Below, piece after piece: positions 43,052 through 49,301 of a DNA stretch of 49,301 nucleotides; positions within the stretch are counted from its first letter, which is position 1, and each line of letters begins with the position of its first letter. Position numbers and translations under genes: made by a program. This DNA comes from Myxococcota bacterium (GTDB lineage Bacteria > Myxococcota_C > UBA6777): the NCBI GenBank assembly GCA_023150835.1, contig JAKLKB010000051.1:1-49301 (forward strand), read 5' to 3'. The notes below the pieces were generated by a model. The model searched no databases. It was not told the origin of the DNA and saw only the letters and a program-made list of their open reading frames with translations.

Positions 43052-44284
43052 ATGAAACGCTGGTTCCCCCTTTTGGCGTTGATCGCCGTCTCCCCGATCT
43101 TACAGATGTGCCGACCCGCCATTACAGGCCCGATCTCCAAGATCTGTAGTTATGAAGGCGCGCAGCGCGGTGAGAGTGTACTTCTTCAATGCCAAGGCAT
43201 CGGCTCCGACCACTCCTCTGCGGTGATCGATGCCAAAAAAGCCGCCTCTTTTTATGTGGCTTCACGTGTCCTCAAAAGCCCCCAAGATCGCGAGCGCTTC
43301 GGCTCGGTCGAACGTTCTTTTTATAGCCGCTATAACTCGTTCCTCAACGATGTTCGTCCCGACAAAGAAATGCGTCTCGATGACGATGGCCGCGCCATCG
43401 TTCGCGTTCGCCTCCACGTCAACCGCAACGAAGTCGTCAAGTTCCTCAAAGACTACGGCGTGATCAAAGATGAAACCCCCGATGTCAAAGTCGGAAAACC
43501 TTCTGTTGGCGTCGTCATCCGCTGGAAGATGAAGACCAAAGATCCCGCATGGAACGAACTTGCTCGCAACGCTGCTGCTGAATTCTTGACCGAGCGCGGT
43601 TACAACGCCGTGGACACCAGCACGGGCGTTGGCAAAATGAACGCCCTCGAACAGCGCGTCGTTAAGTCGCAAAGCCTCCCAATGGACGAGGAGTATCGCG
43701 CTTCTTTGATGATGGGCGCCGATATCATGATCGAGGTCACCGTCTGGAACCAAAGCAAAGGCAACTCCACCAAAGGAGCTGCCGCCGTCAAAGCCTACGA
43801 AAGCACCACCAAGCGCTTGATCGGTAGCTCTTCGGCCTTTGGCGAAGAGTATCCCCTCGACAATCAACGCGAATTCCAAACCATGAAACAAGCCATCCAA
43901 AGCGCGGTCGAGCGTGTCCTTGATCAAGTCAACGGCTACTGGCAACGCGATGCCGTCGCTGGCAACCGCTACTACGTGATCGTCGCCGGAAATCTCAACT
44001 CGGCCCCCGATCTCGCCGATACCATCTCTGTCAACCTCAAGAAGATGCCCGGTGTCGCTGAGTTTAACCGCGAAACCGCCACTTCTTCCCGCGTGATCGT
44101 GTACTTCCAATCCAAACTCGATAACGTCGAGATGAGCCTCGCCCTCAAACGCACCCTGCGCGAAACCCAAGGCGTCGCCTTCCTCAAAGTCCCGATCTCC
44201 ACACGCAAGTTCTTCTTGATCACGATCAATCACAAACAAAACCTCAGCAGCAAAGACCCCGACTCCCTCCCCGCTGGACTGTGA
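43052..44284 (+). CDS. Exported protein of unknown function, possible DUF6175/FlgT-like fold
   Basis: This 410-residue protein starts at ATG 43052. It has an N-terminal signal that may end in a lipobox-like LQMC (Cys20). Residues ~35-140 (AVIDAKKAASFYVASRVL, RAIVRVRLHVNRNEVVKFLKDYGV) recall the N-terminal module of FlgT/LPP20-like periplasmic proteins. Residues ~150-270 and ~310-390 have alternating strands and helices (VGVVIRWKMK, YYVIVAGNLNSAPDLADTISVNLKKM). Such modules bind envelope structures. Spacing of 21 bases from the coiled-coil gene supports a shared transcript and partnership. Confidence 0.65.
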   Translation: MKRWFPLLALIAVSPILQMCRPAITGPISKICSYEGAQRGESVLLQCQGIGSDHSSAVIDAKKAASFYVASRVLKSPQDRERFGSVERSFYSRYNSFLNDVRPDKEMRLDDDGRAIVRVRLHVNRNEVVKFLKDYGVIKDETPDVKVGKPSVGVVIRWKMKTKDPAWNELARNAAAEFLTERGYNAVDTSTGVGKMNALEQRVVKSQSLPMDEEYRASLMMGADIMIEVTVWNQSKGNSTKGAAAVKAYESTTKRLIGSSSAFGEEYPLDNQREFQTMKQAIQSAVERVLDQVNGYWQRDAVAGNRYYVIVAGNLNSAPDLADTISVNLKKMPGVAEFNRETATSSRVIVYFQSKLDNVEMSLALKRTLRETQGVAFLKVPISTRKFFLITINHKQNLSSKDPDSLPAGL

Positions 44285-44290
44285 TCCCTC

Positions 44291-44845
44291 TTGCGTACCC
44301 CATCGCCTCCTCTCTCCCCATCACCTCCTCCTATCGCTCCTTCCATTCCCGTTTCTTCTCCTGATCCCGCGATAACGGCTTCCGCTCTCTCTTCTTCCCC
44401 TGCACGTTATCCCGTTGTTCCCGCCGATTTCTTGATCCATCCTTATCCCGTCCTTGCTGCGGCGCTGATCCTCTTTAACAACCTCTACCTCAAACGCCAT
44501 CACCCCGGTTTTTTGAGCGGCAAACTCTCCGATATCGGGATCTGTTTTCTCTTGCCTCTGATCTTGGTCGCCCTCTCTGAGTGGGCAACATGGCTGTATT
44601 GCCGATGCCTTGGGCGTCTTTGGACCCCGACCCGCTCTCGCCTCCACCTCTTCGCCTGTCTTGTCTCCGCTCTCTACTTCTCCGCCCTCCAACTCTCCGA
44701 TGTCTGGGCTGCTTGGCACATCCTGTTCGTTCAAACTCTCCTGCCTCGCATTCGCGCTGGTGTCACTCCCGATCCCACCGACCTGTTCGCCTTGGTCATG
44801 ATCCCCCTCGCTTGGCGCTTTTTGGCCGCTTTTCGAACGTCGTGA
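44291..44845 (+). CDS. Membrane protein of unknown function
   Basis: This 184-residue product uses a TTG start at 44291, six bases after the previous stop; the start is uncertain. A Pro/Ser-rich N-terminal 40 residues is followed by about four hydrophobic segments: YPVLAAALILFNNLYL, DIGICFLLPLILVALSEWATW, LFACLVSALYFSALQL and LFALVMIPLAWRFL. The phrase HPGFLSGKLSDIG before the second segment looks conserved in proteins of this type. It may anchor the exported proteins encoded upstream. Confidence 0.55.
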   Translation: MRTPSPPLSPSPPPIAPSIPVSSPDPAITASALSSSPARYPVVPADFLIHPYPVLAAALILFNNLYLKRHHPGFLSGKLSDIGICFLLPLILVALSEWATWLYCRCLGRLWTPTRSRLHLFACLVSALYFSALQLSDVWAAWHILFVQTLLPRIRAGVTPDPTDLFALVMIPLAWRFLAAFRTS

Positions 44846-44865
44846 CGTTCTTTTGGCGAAGAGAT

Positions 44866-44930
44866 CACAGGTCTTTCCACACGAAGACTCTGTCGCTTGG
44901 GCGTTCGCGAACGTGGGGTTTTTTGCCGAC
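44866..44930. mobile_element. Family B repeat fragment
   Basis: A partial inverted copy: GAAGACTCTGTCGCTTGGGCG and TTCGCGAACGTGGGGTTTTTTG in order match one end of the family. The other half is absent. Confidence 0.4.
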
Positions 44931-44965
44931 GAGACGACTTCTGTCTTGGCTTTGGTGGAACAAAA

Positions 44966-44984
44966 TGTAACACCTAACGTTACA
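44966..44984 (+). promoter_or_regulatory. Inverted repeat upstream of the higB remnant, possible operator
   Basis: TGTAAC-7 bases-GTTACA lies 31 bases before the higB TTG start. It overlaps a possible promoter (TTGGCT followed 16 bases later by TAACAC). Autoregulatory palindromes of this kind are usual upstream of higBA operons. Confidence 0.5.
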
Positions 44985-45014
44985 ATGAAACACCCACAAA
45001 GCGAGGAGCGGAAG

Positions 45015-45240
45015 TTGATTCGAAACTTTGGAGATAAGGATTTGGAAAAGTGTTGGGTGGATGGGAAATGCGCCTCGGTTCGAGGCGATTTGAGGGAGCG
45101 CGTGTTAAGGAAGTTGGATCTTGTGTATGCGGCGACTTGCGTCGAGGAGCTGAATAACCCTCCAAGCAACCGCCTTCATCAGCTTCATGGGGAGTTGGAA
45201 GGGTACTGGGCGATTCGTGTGAGTGGCGCTTGGCGCTTAT
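45015..45240 (+). pseudogene. HigB-type toxin remnant cut by a family A repeat
   Basis: Reading from TTG 45015 (GAGGAG six bases upstream), the frame gives IRNFGDKDLEKCWVDGK, RERVLRKLDLVYAA, LNNPPSNRLHQLHGELEG and YWAIRVSGAWRL. These are the ordered motifs of HigB/RelE-superfamily mRNA interferases. After about 75 residues the frame runs into a family A repeat (45237-45352), which replaces the last ~20 residues including the C-terminal catalytic part (usually a Tyr/His-containing VDYH-like end). No antitoxin gene follows. The toxin is therefore almost certainly inactive. Confidence 0.8.
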
Positions 45241-45352
45241 ACGAAATCCGCCCATTGTGTGATCGTAAAAATGTAGGGGCAGCCCCCTGTGGCTGCCCGA
45301 CAATCGGGCTTCTACGTACTCTCCTTTGTGATTACATTTGGATTTCTGGGAA
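45237..45352. repeat. Family A fold-back repeat, copy 8, inside the higB remnant
   Basis: This 116-bp copy starts TTATACGAAATCCGCCC and keeps GTAGGGGCAGCCCCCTGTGG followed by CTGCCCG. The left junction falls in the codons after WRL of HigB. It is in the same orientation as the copies at 6523-6755. Confidence 0.75.
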
Positions 45353-45450
45353 GCGGAAGTGCAAAAATCGGAAGAACACAACAAGATCAAGCCGCACGAT
45401 CCAAACCAACTACTCCCTGCGTAGTCCCGCGTTTTTTTGAGGCATAGGCA

Positions 45451-46485
45451 TCAGGGTTTGTCTTTGCAAAGGAAGGTGACGTAGGTGATCTTTCCGGCTT
45501 CGATGCGAAGGCGGGCGGTGTTGTCGCGGGCGATACTTTCGGCGAGTTCGGGGATGCAGATGGTTTTGGCGTCGACAAGGGCTTCGAGGGTATAGGAGCC
45601 GGGCGCGACGTTGGCATAAAAGCCGTTGATGGAAAAGAAATTGATCGAGAGATGGGGGCCTTTGGCGCTGGTGGTGGACAGCTTGACGTCGGGCTTGGAG
45701 AGTCCGTCTTTTCCGAGGAAGTAGAGCAGGATGCCTTTGTTGGGGTCGAGCGCTTCGCCGATCACGGGTTCGAGAAAGGGCTTGAGGGTGTCTTTGCGGG
45801 GGATTTGAAAGGGGTTGGTGATGCGGCGGTGGCGTTCGATGGCTTCGTGGGTTCCGTAGAAAAAGAAGGGATCGAAGTCGGGGTGTTTGAAGTCCCATCG
45901 AAGCACCGTTGTATCGGGGATCTGCGAGAAGGCGTATTCGCCTTGGGCGTTGGTTTGGATGCAGCTTTCTTGGCAAGTTGCGCCTGTGATGCAGACGTTG
46001 GCCTGTTCGACGGGGATCTGGATGTAGCCTTTGCGGTTTTTCATCTCTAAAAGCAGATCGGTATAGTTGGTTTGGCCCGCACCTTGGCAGGTTCCGCCTG
46101 TCGTGTTGTCGGGGACGATCGGCTCGGAGGGTGGATTTTCGGTGGTGACAGGTCCGTCTGCAAGGATCTCGCTGTTTGTGTTTTCGCCCGTAGGATCGTC
46201 TGGATCGTTGCCGTCAGGTGTTGTTCCGTCGGGCGTTGTTCCATCAGGGCGCGAAAGATCAGGCCCTGTTCCATCGGGTGCTTTTTCGGTGGGGAGTTGT
46301 TCGACGCCGACCAGTTCGATGCCTTGGCGTTCTGTGTCGCCCCCGTCGTTGTCGGCGATGCCGTCTTGGGGTGGACTAGGGCGGCGCAGATCACAGGAAC
46401 ATCCCCATCCACCCGCCACCATGCACCACATCCAAAACACAACCCACGCGATGCGCCCTTTGTTTTTTTGCAAGACTCCGATCAT
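45451..46485 (-). CDS. Lipoprotein with TTPDG-type linker and carboxypeptidase-like domain
   Basis: This 344-residue product starts at ATG 46485 (AGGA seven bases upstream). The signal segment ends in GGWGCSC. A linker with PDGTTPDGTTPDG repeats follows, the same style as in the glucan-locus lipoproteins. The folded part begins at about residue 145: a Cys-containing Ig-like domain (YIQIPVEQANVCITGATCQESCIQTNAQGEYAFSQIP spans ~37 residues), then a second sandwich-like domain ending SYTLEALVDAKTICIP and ITYVTFLC. The first looks like the carboxypeptidase regulatory-like fold. No catalytic motif is visible. Confidence 0.72.
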   Translation of the reverse strand: MIGVLQKNKGRIAWVVFWMWCMVAGGWGCSCDLRRPSPPQDGIADNDGGDTERQGIELVGVEQLPTEKAPDGTGPDLSRPDGTTPDGTTPDGNDPDDPTGENTNSEILADGPVTTENPPSEPIVPDNTTGGTCQGAGQTNYTDLLLEMKNRKGYIQIPVEQANVCITGATCQESCIQTNAQGEYAFSQIPDTTVLRWDFKHPDFDPFFFYGTHEAIERHRRITNPFQIPRKDTLKPFLEPVIGEALDPNKGILLYFLGKDGLSKPDVKLSTTSAKGPHLSINFFSINGFYANVAPGSYTLEALVDAKTICIPELAESIARDNTARLRIEAGKITYVTFLCKDKP

Positions 46486-46504
46486 GACGACTTCCTTTAG
46501 GATA

Positions 46505-46671
46505 GGAGTTACGCATTTGGCCAAAAAACCCCGTGTTCGCGCTACTTGAAGCGACAGAGTCGTCTGCGTGAAAAACAGTGATCTGTTCGCCAATACGGGG
46601 TCAAGGGGGCAAAGCTCCCTTGTGGGGTGTGGGGTTCCAACCCCACAAAAACCATCCAACTGCGTAAATCC
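46505..46671. mobile_element. Family B MITE-like repeat, reference copy, 167 bp
   Basis: The left end GGAGTTACGCATTTGG (46505-46520) and the reverse complement of the right end (GGATTTACGCAGTTGG, 46656-46671) match at 14 of 16 positions. TA flanks both ends. The inside has two hairpin-forming stretches (CAAAGCTCCCTTG and GTGGGGTTCCAACCCCAC) and no coding frame. It has exactly the same length as the copy at 14715-14881. Confidence 0.85.
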
Positions 46672-46734
46672 TATAGCACATGAAGGCTGTAAAGGGTGGA
46701 AAAATCTAAACAAGGCTGTGAAGGGTGGGAACGT

Positions 46735-47502
46735 CTAGGGAGTGGGGCGGTAGGGTTCCAAAGCGCGGGCGATGCGGGTGTAGAGATCCGCGAGCCAAGG
46801 AAGGGCAGGGGTTTGGACGGCGGGTTTGGTTTTGTTGCGCAGATCGTAGGGAGCGAAGATCACGCGATTGTTCCAGTACTGGCCGTTTTTGGCGATGATG
46901 TAGAAGACTTCTTCGATGGCCTCGTCGCCGATCGGGACGCAGCCGATCGTGACGGCGTCGCCGTGTATAAAGATCTCGCCGCCGAGATGGGTTCGCTTGT
47001 CAATACGGGCTTTTTGGCGGTCGTAAGCGTTGGGGTAGTTGATCTTGAGCGAGAGATAGAACTGGCTGTTGGGGTGTAGAAAGGTCAGTTTGTAGAGACC
47101 TTCAGGGATTTGGAGATCGCCTTCGCGCAGTTTGGGGCCGATGCGACCCGAAAAGGCGGTGAAGGGGTAGCTGCGGATCTTGTTCCAACGGCTGTCCTGT
47201 TTCTTCCATAGCTCTAGGCGTTGCTCGTGTTTGAAGACCAACAGCGCAAGGGGCTGTCCGTTCGTCCATGAGGCCAGTTTTTTTCCGAAACGTTGACGCA
47301 TCTTCGGTCCGAGGTGACGAACCACCGATTCGACGGTGCGTTTTTGGGTGCGGCCCAAGATCCAACGCATCGTCCAACGTCCCGCAGGATGGGAAAAAAA
47401 AGCCGCGCTCACCAAGATCACAAGCAACGAAGCGATCAACAGAAACTTGAGAGAGAAAACAGCCATCTGTGAGGACGATGGGACGGTGGTTTCGTAAGGC
47501 AT
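46735..47502 (-). CDS. L,D-transpeptidase (YkuD domain, YafK-like)
   Basis: This 255-residue protein starts at ATG 47502 with GGAG seven bases upstream. An N-terminal membrane segment (~15-35) anchors it. The catalytic domain covers about 83-230 and holds FIHGDAVTIGCVPIGDEAI with His180 and nucleophile Cys188. Upstream strands (ALLVFKHEQRLELWKK, GDLQIPEGLYKL) fit the fold. Such enzymes cross-link peptidoglycan stems or attach lipoproteins to peptidoglycan in the periplasm. The SxGC consensus is IGC here, as in YafK/DpaA-like members. Confidence 0.9.
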   Translation of the reverse strand: MPYETTVPSSSQMAVFSLKFLLIASLLVILVSAAFFSHPAGRWTMRWILGRTQKRTVESVVRHLGPKMRQRFGKKLASWTNGQPLALLVFKHEQRLELWKKQDSRWNKIRSYPFTAFSGRIGPKLREGDLQIPEGLYKLTFLHPNSQFYLSLKINYPNAYDRQKARIDKRTHLGGEIFIHGDAVTIGCVPIGDEAIEEVFYIIAKNGQYWNNRVIFAPYDLRNKTKPAVQTPALPWLADLYTRIARALEPYRPTP

Positions 47503-47557
47503 TCTTTTTCTCCGAGGTGTGAGGGAGGATGGGAGATGGGTCGATTTTTTCTCTGAG

Positions 47558-47671
47558 TAGGAGTTACGCAGTGGAAGAGGGAAAGCGTGAAGAATCAACC
47601 CGTTGCAGGGGCGGTTCGCGAACCGCCCGCGCCCGAACATGGGCCTTTTTCGTATCGAACTGCGTAAGTCC
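47558..47671. mobile_element. Short element with family B ends and a probable 8-bp target duplication
   Basis: GGAGTTACGCAGT (47560-47572) and ACTGCGTAAGTCC (47659-47671) are inverted ends (12 of 13). The centre carries a perfect palindrome GGGCGGTTCGCGAACCGCCC (47609-47628), shared with 202-221. The octamer TCTCTGAG lies directly on both sides (47550-47557 and 47672-47679), which suggests a recent insertion. The interior differs from the 167-bp copies, so only the ends seem to be required for movement. Confidence 0.75.
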
Positions 47672-47742
47672 TCTCTGAGGTGCGGGGGACGAGGGGAGAT
47701 GGGTCGACGCCTGAGAAATTATCGCGAAGCAGGGGTGAAATG

Positions 47743-49116
47743 TTAGGGAAGAGGTTGGGAGGGGGGCTGTGTGAGGGCGGCGGGCAGAGGCGGGCTGGAG
47801 AGAGCGCGCAAAAAGGCGATGATGTCGGCTTTTTGGTCTTTGTCGAGTTGAAGGGGCTTCAAGGATTCTTCGCGGTGTCCGACGGGCGGTTTGTCGGGCA
47901 GCTCGTTGTAGAAGTCGAGGACGTCTTCGAGCGTGGCAAAGCGGCCATCGTGCATATAAGGGGCGGTGTTTGCGATCTCCCGAAGTGTGGGCGTCTTGAA
48001 GGCACCCATGATCTCGGTGTTGCTCGCGAGGAATTTGAGCTTGGTGTATTTTTCGGGCGCAGCATCATCAGAGAAGGTGCCAAGAGCGTTGAAGGGGTCT
48101 TTGAGAACTTTGTCGATAGCATCGAAACGACCGATGTCAGGGGATTTTCCAGCGGGGAGATTGAGGCCGATGTTGTGGAACTCGCTGTTGCTGAGATTTT
48201 TTCCAAAGTGGCAGAAGGTGCATTGAGCTTTGCCGATAAAGAGCTTGAGGCCGCGTTGTGCAGCAGGGGAGAGGGCTTTGGTTTTGGCGGGATCTTTTTG
48301 ACGGACGCCTGCGACGAAGGTGTCAAAGGGGCTGGTTTTGCTGATGATCTTGCGTTCAAAGGCTTCGATGGCTTTGGCGATGTTGGTGTAGAAACGGTTG
48401 GCGGCTTCTTGATCGGTGGGGGACATGGCGGCCCATGCTTTTTGATGGGGGTGGTTGGGGTCGTCGGAGACGGGTCTGGCTTGTGATGGGAAGCGTTGAG
48501 GGTCGCTGGTGTCGGGGAGTGGGCCAAAGAGGGCCTCGTAGGCTTTTTTGAGATCCGCTTCTTTGGCGAAGGTATGCAAGAGGCCGACGCGGGTTGCGCC
48601 CATCTCGATGGGGTTTTCAAAGGGCTGCGTGGCTTGCGCCCACAAGGTGTCTGCGCGGCCATCCCAAAAGAACCAACGGTTGTAAGCGGTGTTCCACACG
48701 GTGGGGGCGTTGCGATCGCCTTTGGCGATGGTGTTGGCGGTAGGAAGGCCGTCTCCCCAACCTTTTTGAGGATCATGGCAAGAGGCGCAGGAAAACTTGC
48801 TTTCGGCAGAGAGGCGTTTGTCAAAGAAGAGGAATTGGCCGAAGTGAGCGGCCTTGGGATCTTCGGCGTAGCGGTTGCTTGGCGAAGGAGGGGGCGCACC
48901 GAGGGGCGTGAGCGAGTCAAGGATCTTGTTGTCGGCGTCTGTCAGCGTGATCACAAGGCCCAGATCGACAGGCTTTGGCGGATCGGGTGTGACAGGAGGC
49001 GCACACGCTGAAGCCATCGCCATCGAAAGCACAAACAGCACGCAAGCCCATCGCAGAGTGCCGCGTTGGGTGTGTGGAAAGCCCGTGTGTGGGGGGGGAT
49101 ACGGATGGTTTCTCAA
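47743..49116 (-). CDS. Di-haem cytochrome c peroxidase / MauG-family lipoprotein
   Basis: This 457-residue protein starts at TTG 49116, with GAGGAG about seven bases upstream. The signal segment ends in ASAC (Cys38), so it is a lipoprotein. Two CxxCH haem sites are CASCH (110-114) and CTFCH (299-303). FGQFLFFDKRLSAESKFSCASCH and PTLREIANTAPYMHDGRFATLEDVLDFYNELP are classic for bacterial peroxidases, with the distal Met in APYMHDG. A ~45-residue insertion near 205-245 differs from standard CcpA. It should reduce peroxide or oxidise a protein partner in the periplasm. Confidence 0.92.
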   Translation of the reverse strand: MRNHPYPPPHTGFPHTQRGTLRWACVLFVLSMAMASACAPPVTPDPPKPVDLGLVITLTDADNKILDSLTPLGAPPPSPSNRYAEDPKAAHFGQFLFFDKRLSAESKFSCASCHDPQKGWGDGLPTANTIAKGDRNAPTVWNTAYNRWFFWDGRADTLWAQATQPFENPIEMGATRVGLLHTFAKEADLKKAYEALFGPLPDTSDPQRFPSQARPVSDDPNHPHQKAWAAMSPTDQEAANRFYTNIAKAIEAFERKIISKTSPFDTFVAGVRQKDPAKTKALSPAAQRGLKLFIGKAQCTFCHFGKNLSNSEFHNIGLNLPAGKSPDIGRFDAIDKVLKDPFNALGTFSDDAAPEKYTKLKFLASNTEIMGAFKTPTLREIANTAPYMHDGRFATLEDVLDFYNELPDKPPVGHREESLKPLQLDKDQKADIIAFLRALSSPPLPAALTQPPSQPLP

Positions 49117-49301
49117 GGCGTCGCTCCTCTCGTCATCGAGTGACAGGCGTTGGATGGTTTTGTGGGGCGCTGCCCCATAGGCGTTAGGTGAAGCGGAGGA
49201 AAGCCCCCCACCCCGCCCTCCCCCGTGAACAGGGGAGGGAGCGAAAGTCGGAAGCATCGGGGATTTTGTTTTTTCATGACGCACGCTGTATGCACGAAAT
49301 G
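49117..49301. other. Window end with repeat-like GC-rich sequence
   Basis: No gene is seen. TTTTGTGGGGCGCTGCCCCATA at 49149-49170 resembles the hairpin end of family B. A second GC-rich hairpin (CCCTCCCCCGTGAACAGGGG) follows at 49208-49227. The rest has no recognisable feature. Confidence 0.4.

Noticed and set aside
46486-46713. Upstream extension of the lipoprotein frame ending at 45451
   Set aside because: It reads through the family B element; the signal peptide and SD place the start at 46485.
1-49301. tRNA or rRNA genes
   Set aside because: No conserved tRNA arm sequences or rRNA segments were recognised by reading. A tRNAscan-SE and Infernal run would settle this.

Overview
The window looks like chromosomal DNA of a free-living Gram-negative bacterium. 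It carries outer-membrane barrel and SurA-like folding proteins, many lipoproteins with lipobox cysteines, and no phage or plasmid backbone. Large lipoproteins with Asp/Asn/Pro/Gly/Thr linkers and Cys-rich repeats, a DUF2723 membrane protein, an acetoin-utilisation/HDAC-like deacetylase and long Pro-rich tails suggest a Myxococcota or Bradymonadales-like deltaproteobacterial lineage, possibly a metagenome-assembled genome. This placement is inference. No rRNA, tRNA, CRISPR array or intact transposase gene was recognised.

Layout. 268-4772 (minus): thiamine-thiazole operon thiO-thiS-thiG-thiE and a ThiF/MoeB-rhodanese fusion, with a recognisable promoter. 5060-6315 (minus): a Cys-rich lipoprotein and a small membrane protein. 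6798-18336 (minus): a locus that looks devoted to extracellular alpha-glucan. It holds a GH57 lipoprotein split by a one-base frameshift inside a starch-binding-like domain, two large multidomain lipoproteins, an outer-membrane beta-barrel and a secreted glucodextranase-C-like protein. 18816-21438 (minus): metallophosphoesterase, single-domain response regulator, DcrB-like protein and a small hypothetical protein. 21869-23644 (plus): membrane-anchored Pro/Gly-repeat protein. 23898-27496 (minus): tatB, a highly unusual tatC and a degenerate MurA-like enolpyruvyl transferase, probably one operon.

27646-28215 (minus) is a UPF0462-like protein. 28503-34508 (plus): HDAC-like deacetylase, DUF2723 protein, zinc-ribbon/SH3-like protein with a near-consensus promoter, PpiC-type lipoprotein and an orphan fumarase alpha subunit. 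34568-40446 (minus): Sua5/YciO protein, cinA, HerA-like ATPase and a transglutaminase-like protein. 40881-44845 (plus): a run of exported or membrane proteins, two of them sharing CxxxC cysteine pairs, which may form an undescribed envelope system. 45015-45240 is a HigB toxin remnant cut off by a small mobile repeat. 45451-49116 (minus): lipoprotein, L,D-transpeptidase and di-haem peroxidase.

Two families of small non-autonomous repeats are scattered through the intergenic DNA. Family A is a fold-back element of about 118 bp with 28-bp inverted ends (eight copies). Family B is about 167 bp with ends resembling GGANTTACGCAGTTGG (several copies plus a shorter derivative with a probable 8-bp target duplication). 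They touch gene ends (thiE, the metallophosphoesterase, higB). Many minisatellites (18-36 bp units) lie inside and beside genes, so this genome seems prone to short tandem duplication.
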